IMG/VR virus record: IMGVR_UViG_3300021964_008748
Location: 1-47,063 of that record
DNA from: a virus
DNA length: 47,063 bases
Strand: one strand, 5' to 3'
Shown: piece after piece, positions 43,695-47,063 of the stretch
Position numbering within the stretch: the first letter of the stretch is position 1
Layout: each line of letters begins with the position of its first letter
Notes under the pieces: model-generated
The model's input: the letters and a program-made list of their open reading frames with translations, nothing else
Told to the model about the DNA's origin: nothing
Databases searched by the model: none
Translations under genes and position numbers: made by a program

Positions 43695-44094
43695 TATAGA
43701 TAAAATAATTATACATTGCTCTGCCACAAAAGAGAATAATAATGTTACCGCATCAACTATTGATCAGTGGCATAAAGACCGCGGTTGGATAGGTATAGGG
43801 TATCATTATGTAGTATTGCTAGACGGTACAATAGAATACGGGCGAAGTATTTACGAAACAGGAGCTCACGTGAAAAATCATAATAAAGGCTCTATAGGTA
43901 TTTGTTATATTGGAGGCTTAGGATCATCTATGGAAGCTAAAGATACTAGAACACCTGAGCAAAAAGAAAGCTTGTTACTTTTGCTTAAAACATTAAAGAA
44001 AATGCATCCTGATGCTACAATACATGGGCATAACGAGTTTTCAGCGAAAAGCTGCCCGTGTTTTGATGCTTATAATGAATATTGTAATATATAA
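43687..44094 (+). CDS. N-acetylmuramoyl-L-alanine amidase, T7 lysozyme type
   Basis: This is a 135-residue endolysin-like amidase (Amidase_2/PGRP fold; T7 lysozyme is 151). Zinc ligands are His10 (IIIHCSAT), His115 (HGHNEFS) and Cys123 (SAKSCPCFD), with Tyr39 (GYHYVV) and Lys121 as the catalytic pair. The core SIGICYIGG is intact. It cuts the amide between MurNAc and L-Ala in peptidoglycan. It has no signal peptide, so it needs the holin at 12618. T7 lysozyme also inhibits phage RNA polymerase; the N-terminal segment that does so there is almost absent here. Confidence 0.92.
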   Translation: MRNIDKIIIHCSATKENNNVTASTIDQWHKDRGWIGIGYHYVVLLDGTIEYGRSIYETGAHVKNHNKGSIGICYIGGLGSSMEAKDTRTPEQKESLLLLLKTLKKMHPDATIHGHNEFSAKSCPCFDAYNEYCNI

Positions 44095-44145
44095 AAAAGG
44101 AACAAGATAAATAGGCGTACCATACCTAACAGTTCCTGTAACCAG

Positions 44146-44175
44146 AAAGGGCCCTCATAACGAGAGCCCTTTTTT
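44146..44175. terminator. Strong terminator between converging operons
   Basis: AAAGGGC (44146-44152) with GCCCTTT (44166-44172), plus CTC (44154-44156) with GAG (44162-44164), one mismatch and a five-base loop, then a run of T to 44175. It is a classical intrinsic terminator for the + strand operon. The opposite strand lacks a good T-run, but the hairpin may still protect or end the nrdA message, whose stop is five bases away. Confidence 0.9.
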
Positions 44176-44179
44176 GATT

Positions 44180-45898
44180 TTACCCATCACAAGCCAAACA
44201 ATCTTCATTCATTGCTGCGGCTGCAATATCACCTCGCAGAACACTTTCCGTTCGAGTATAGTACAAGGTTTTAACACCTTTCTTCCAAGCTTCAAAGTGA
44301 ACTTTATTAAGCCATTTAGGTGTTGCTTCACTAGGAAAAGCTAGGTTCAGACTAACTGATTGATCTATATACTGTTGTCTAAGTCCAGCTTGACTAACTA
44401 GCTCTAGTTGATTAATCTCCTTAAAAGTCTTAAATACCTCTTTTGCGGGGGTGTCGTGCCCCATAGTAATATCATCAAGCTCAGCAATATCTTGAACACT
44501 ACCACCATCAGCAAGGATTTTATCCCATATTTCATTTGTATTCAGTTTATGTTTTCTTAATAACTTTAGAAGCGTAGGGTTTTTTCTAATAAAAGTTCCT
44601 TTAGCCGATTGCTCTGTAAATACATTAGCAGCCCAAGGTTCTATTCCTGCTGAAACATTTCCCGACAACTTACTATTACTAACAGTGGGAGCAACAGCAC
44701 GGAGGTGAGTGTTGCGATAACCAGTGCCAGCGCACCACAGAGGCTCACCATAAATTTCAGCAAGAGCCCTGGAAGCCCTCTCGCTTTCAATCTTAATTTG
44801 TGAAAATATTTTCCTAGTTTCAAACTGAGATAATAAACCTTCGAAAGGAATACCTTTTTCCTGGAGATATGTATGCCATCCGAGGACCCCCAAGCCCAAG
44901 GCCCTTCCTTTTTGAGCTGAACGTATAGCATTTTCGAATCCTCTAAGTCCCTTCGCTCTTTGTATAAATTCTTCCATAACGCCATCAAGAAACCAGATAG
45001 AGTCATATATAAGATTAGTGTCTTTCCATTCTTCATATTTTGCTAAGTTTAATGATGATAAACAACAAACAAAGCTGTGGTTCTCATCTGTGTGTAACGC
45101 AATTTCTGAACATATGTTTGTCATATGTACTTTTAAACCGTTTTCTTTATATGCTCTTGGATTTGCTTTGTTAACATTTCCTTTAAACATAATGTACGGC
45201 TCTCCAGTTGCTTTTCGTTTTCTAAGAAGTTTACTCCATCTATTTCTAGCATCCGCATCTCCTTGTTCAAGCTTTCGCATAAACTTATCGCCAACAATTG
45301 CGCACTGATGTAAATTAAGCGATTGTCTGTTAACGTCTCCTTTAGGTTCTCGTATTTCAAGCCACTCTTCAAAATCGTCGTGTTCAATGTTGATATTGAC
45401 GCTTGCAGCTCCACGTCTAACCGATCCTTGATTTGTTGCAAGAATTGTTGAATCGTAGATCTTGCAGAAGGGTACGACTCCGTCTGATGTTCCATTGCCT
45501 GTTATTTTAGCGCCGGCGGGTCTTATTTGATTAATACCGATACCAACTCCACCGCCATGCTTAGCGAGCAGCATCATCTCTAAGTTCTTTTGTCCTATGT
45601 CCTGTATACTATCAGCAACATCGATACCAAAGCAGCTAATAGGCAAACCACGATCAGTGCCGGTATTAGATAATACTGGGCTCGCGAGACAAAGCCATCC
45701 GTTCCAAATATATTCGAAGAAAGTTTCTGCCATTTCCGGCTTATATAATCTACGAGCAACCGTTTTACTGACGCGCATGTATGCCTCTCTAGGTGACTCT
45801 CCGTCAAATAAATATCCCCCGGATATTGTCTTCTTGTATACGTCTGTATTACCCCACGTAGGGTAATCCTCTCCTTTTTTCCAATTTTCATTCCACAT
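44180..45898 (-). CDS. nrdA: Class I ribonucleotide reductase large (alpha) subunit, no ATP cone
   Basis: This 572-residue enzyme reduces ribonucleotides to deoxyribonucleotides. It lacks the N-terminal ATP-cone, so overall activity should not be shut off by dATP; E. coli NrdA has about 760 residues. Active-site residues are present: Cys89 (PISCFG) and Cys278 (FVCCLSS) as the redox pair, the radical Cys263 in NICSE with Asn261 and Glu265, and Tyr546-Tyr547 (LYYTRT) for radical transfer. The C-terminal CLACDG carries the Cys567/Cys570 pair. GGGVGIG at 115-121 follows the usual layout. It needs a beta subunit, probably encoded at 46905 and beyond. The ATG directly follows the upstream stop. Confidence 0.95.
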   Translation of the reverse strand: MWNENWKKGEDYPTWGNTDVYKKTISGGYLFDGESPREAYMRVSKTVARRLYKPEMAETFFEYIWNGWLCLASPVLSNTGTDRGLPISCFGIDVADSIQDIGQKNLEMMLLAKHGGGVGIGINQIRPAGAKITGNGTSDGVVPFCKIYDSTILATNQGSVRRGAASVNINIEHDDFEEWLEIREPKGDVNRQSLNLHQCAIVGDKFMRKLEQGDADARNRWSKLLRKRKATGEPYIMFKGNVNKANPRAYKENGLKVHMTNICSEIALHTDENHSFVCCLSSLNLAKYEEWKDTNLIYDSIWFLDGVMEEFIQRAKGLRGFENAIRSAQKGRALGLGVLGWHTYLQEKGIPFEGLLSQFETRKIFSQIKIESERASRALAEIYGEPLWCAGTGYRNTHLRAVAPTVSNSKLSGNVSAGIEPWAANVFTEQSAKGTFIRKNPTLLKLLRKHKLNTNEIWDKILADGGSVQDIAELDDITMGHDTPAKEVFKTFKEINQLELVSQAGLRQQYIDQSVSLNLAFPSEATPKWLNKVHFEAWKKGVKTLYYTRTESVLRGDIAAAAMNEDCLACDG

Positions 45899-46105
45899 TT
45901 ATGATAAATATAATATTGCGTAGGCTATTGCTACGTTTAAATTTACTAATACTAAGTTCCATTGCTTTGCTACAAACACTTGAGGTATTGATATAACGCC
46001 TGCTATAATGTATGTAACCATTCCTATTTGATCCGGTAGTAAATGGGGAGACATCATCATAAATGCCGTTCCCATATATCCTAACCTATTTGATAATCTT
46101 TCCAC
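45899..46105 (-). CDS. Small membrane protein
   Basis: It has about 69 residues from the GTG start at 46105; an ATG at 46177 would give 92 residues but a 92-base overlap, and an ATG at 46075 would give 58 residues just after the previous stop. The body has two to three hydrophobic stretches (LGYMGTAFMMMSPHLL, GMVTYIIAGVISIPQVFVA and LVNLNVAIAYAILYL), with the second like a SemiSWEET/PQ-loop style helix (IPQVFVAKQWN). The function is unknown. Its stop is directly followed by the nrdA start, so the two are likely co-translated. Confidence 0.55.
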   Translation of the reverse strand: MERLSNRLGYMGTAFMMMSPHLLPDQIGMVTYIIAGVISIPQVFVAKQWNLVLVNLNVAIAYAILYLS

Positions 46106-46325
46106 CGGCGTCAGCTTCCTTTGCTTCACCAGTTTTTTCAACCATTTTTTCTTTAAGCTTTTCGATAGCTTGTTCATAATCAGGCATTTGTTTAATTGTT
46201 TCTAATGTACCTACTGCTAAATCTTTAATATAAGACAGCTCATTCATCATATGCTGCAGGACGTTTGTTGTCGCAGCCATTCTTTTTTCTAAACTATCTA
46301 CTCTACTTTGCTTTTGTGTCTTCAT
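46086..46325 (-). CDS. Small coiled-coil protein
   Basis: This is a 79-residue charged protein: RVDSLEKRMAATTNVLQHMMNELSYIKDLAVGTLETIKQMPDY (about 8-50) with heptad-like spacing, then a Lys/Glu/Ala tail. It has no membrane segment. It overlaps the upstream oxygenase by 23 bases and the following gene near its end. Short coiled-coil proteins with a later membrane gene are common in phage operons, but no family was recognised. The name would be a guess, so none is given. Confidence 0.6.
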   Translation of the reverse strand: MKTQKQSRVDSLEKRMAATTNVLQHMMNELSYIKDLAVGTLETIKQMPDYEQAIEKLKEKMVEKTGEAKEADAGGKIIK

Positions 46326-46875
46326 ATTTATAAAACATTACTAATACTATTCTTTGATTTTTATATTCATTTGGGTATTTGCTATGGAAGTATTCACATG
46401 GATACGACAATAGCCTGTTATCTTTATATCCTACAACGGAATTTAATTTCCATTTAGATCTATCGTTTGCGTCCTCTATTAGCATTCGATTAAATTCTTC
46501 TTTTTCTGTTTTTATATAAGTGTGGCCATAATTTTTGTGCTCCCAAAAAGCCGTACCGCTTAGCTTATCTTCACTGCTTTTAATGTATAGCACAATCGCT
46601 CTATCTGGTTGTTGCCCTTCTATTATAGTGTCGTTATGTATACGCCATTGGTTGTCTTGTCCTTGCTTTGCTTCACGTAAAAAACATAATATATTTTTAA
46701 TTTTTCTACCTTCTAATAACTCTAACCTTTTTGTTATATAACTTGAAAATTCTCCAGGTAATTCTTTTATCCAAAAAGATTTACCCGGAGTCTTAACTTG
46801 TTTAAATTCGTCACTATAATTTAATAATTCATTATACAAATTTTTAGGTAAAAAATTATCTTTTATATAAATCAT
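46303..46875 (-). CDS. 2-oxoglutarate/Fe(II)-dependent oxygenase-like protein
   Basis: This is a 190-residue protein with the order of a double-stranded beta-helix dioxygenase: HND (80-82, the HxD iron site) in WRIHNDTII, the distal His164 in CEYFHSKYP, and Arg175 in QRIVLVMFYK for 2-oxoglutarate. The N-terminal part (YIKDNFLPKNLYNELLNY) matches the usual start of phage hydroxylases. The substrate is unknown; protein or nucleic-acid hydroxylation and host signalling are possible. The neighbours, nrdA and a probable nrdB, hint at a link to nucleotide metabolism, but the context cannot decide. The start ATG is 29 bases after the upstream stop. Confidence 0.75.
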   Translation of the reverse strand: MIYIKDNFLPKNLYNELLNYSDEFKQVKTPGKSFWIKELPGEFSSYITKRLELLEGRKIKNILCFLREAKQGQDNQWRIHNDTIIEGQQPDRAIVLYIKSSEDKLSGTAFWEHKNYGHTYIKTEKEEFNRMLIEDANDRSKWKLNSVVGYKDNRLLSYPCEYFHSKYPNEYKNQRIVLVMFYKYEDTKAK

Positions 46876-46904
46876 CTATATCTTCTTGCGTTATACCTAT
46901 CCAA

Positions 46905-47063
46905 TTACCAGATGTTTTCGAAATCTTCGCCTTCGCCAGCTTTCGAATAATCCGTCGGCCGAACCGCGAAAAAATCAGTATGAGTGACCCCGCCGGTAAG
47001 ATGATAGAACCAATCAAGATTAGCCGCTGCATCTTTGTCATACGGGAAGTACGAGCCAAGGTC
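46905..47063 (-). CDS. nrdB: C-terminal fragment, probably ribonucleotide reductase small subunit
   Basis: This is an open frame of 52 residues that runs off the window edge; its start lies outside. The visible end reads HTDFFAVRPTDYSKAGEG (residues 28-45) and closes EDFENIW. The pattern NFF-x-x-R-x-T-[ED]Y-SKA...W, an aromatic-rich tail, is like the C-terminus of class I beta subunits that binds the alpha subunit. nrdA on the same strand downstream supports this. G+C is about 48%, clearly above most of the window. A different frame over the same bases (47059-46856) looks less natural. It remains tentative: the iron-binding core is not in the window. Confidence 0.5.
   Translation of the reverse strand, partial: DLGSYFPYDKDAAANLDWFYHLTGGVTHTDFFAVRPTDYSKAGEGEDFENIW

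Noticed and set aside
44641-45036. A 131-residue - strand frame inside nrdA
   Set aside because: It is a shifted frame over conserved nrdA sequence, with no motif of its own.
46856-47059. A 67-residue frame on the - strand with a hydrophobic N-terminus
   Set aside because: It overlaps the more natural frame ending at 46905 and runs 20 bases into the oxygenase gene. Its sequence has no recognisable pattern, whereas the frame with HTDFFAVRPTDY fits the nrd context.
1-47063. A possible circular map joining 47063 to 1, with nrdB continuing into the first bases
   Set aside because: The frame stays open for about 130 bases across such a join, but the product there (Cys/Pro/Arg/Ser-rich) does not look like a reductase. 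There is no terminal repeat visible, so no circularity is claimed.

Overview
The window looks like most of the virion, lysis and packaging half of a short-tailed (podovirus-like) marine phage that infects a member of the Bacteroidota, probably a flavobacterium. Three lines of evidence point to that host. A secreted DUF4846 protein has a Bacteroidota-style signal peptide (cut before Gln, ...NA|QD). A tail fibre ends in a FISUMP-type domain. Start codons are preceded by A/T-rich leaders (AATTAAATT, AAAACAA) and no Shine-Dalgarno sequence is visible. Most genes are AT-rich and packed almost without gaps. There are no rRNA genes, tRNAs, insertion sequences, integrase or CRISPR. No DNA polymerase, helicase, RNA polymerase or regulator is present either, so the replication half of the genome lies outside the window.

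Layout. 1-336 is non-coding and holds a G+C-rich island full of CCTG/CAGG inverted repeats. From 337 to 44094 every gene is on the + strand. The order is: a basic protein; two tail fibres that share an N-terminal anchor (622-5030); two small proteins; a groEL-groES pair (5759-7559); a winged-helix protein; a run of small unknown proteins (7968-10938), including a one-TM protein, a Cys-rich protein and a minimal HExxH metallopeptidase; a lysis-like group (10988-13022: C/H peptidase-like protein, DUF4846, 3TM-type holin); small proteins and a two-domain GroES-like protein (13043-14101); the packaging and head module (TerS-like, TerL, portal, scaffold-like, major capsid; 14046-21630); and the connector, nozzle and ejection module (21708-43298). 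The last of these ends in a 3158-residue multidomain protein carrying a zincin motif, a sigma-region-2-like segment and a HAD-phosphatase-like domain. Two tiny basic proteins and a T7-lysozyme-type amidase close the + strand block.

A strong hairpin with a T-run (44146-44175) separates the + strand block from a converging - strand operon (44180-47063). That operon is for nucleotide metabolism: a partial gene, probably nrdB, at the window edge; a 2OG-Fe(II) oxygenase-like gene; two small genes; and nrdA, a class I ribonucleotide reductase large subunit without an ATP cone.

How it fits together. The - strand operon would raise dNTP supply. The structural operon builds a head with HK97-type capsid, an internal ejection apparatus and a T7-like short tail with two fibres. 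The phage-borne chaperonin set (GroEL, GroES and a tandem-GroES protein just upstream of terminase) probably helps fold capsid or other virion proteins. Two terminator-like hairpins after the capsid gene and after its neighbour probably set virion protein stoichiometry. The most unusual items are the three-component chaperonin set, the giant multidomain ejection protein, the oxygenase inside the reductase operon, the secreted DUF4846 protein in the lysis region, and the compositionally odd ends of the window.
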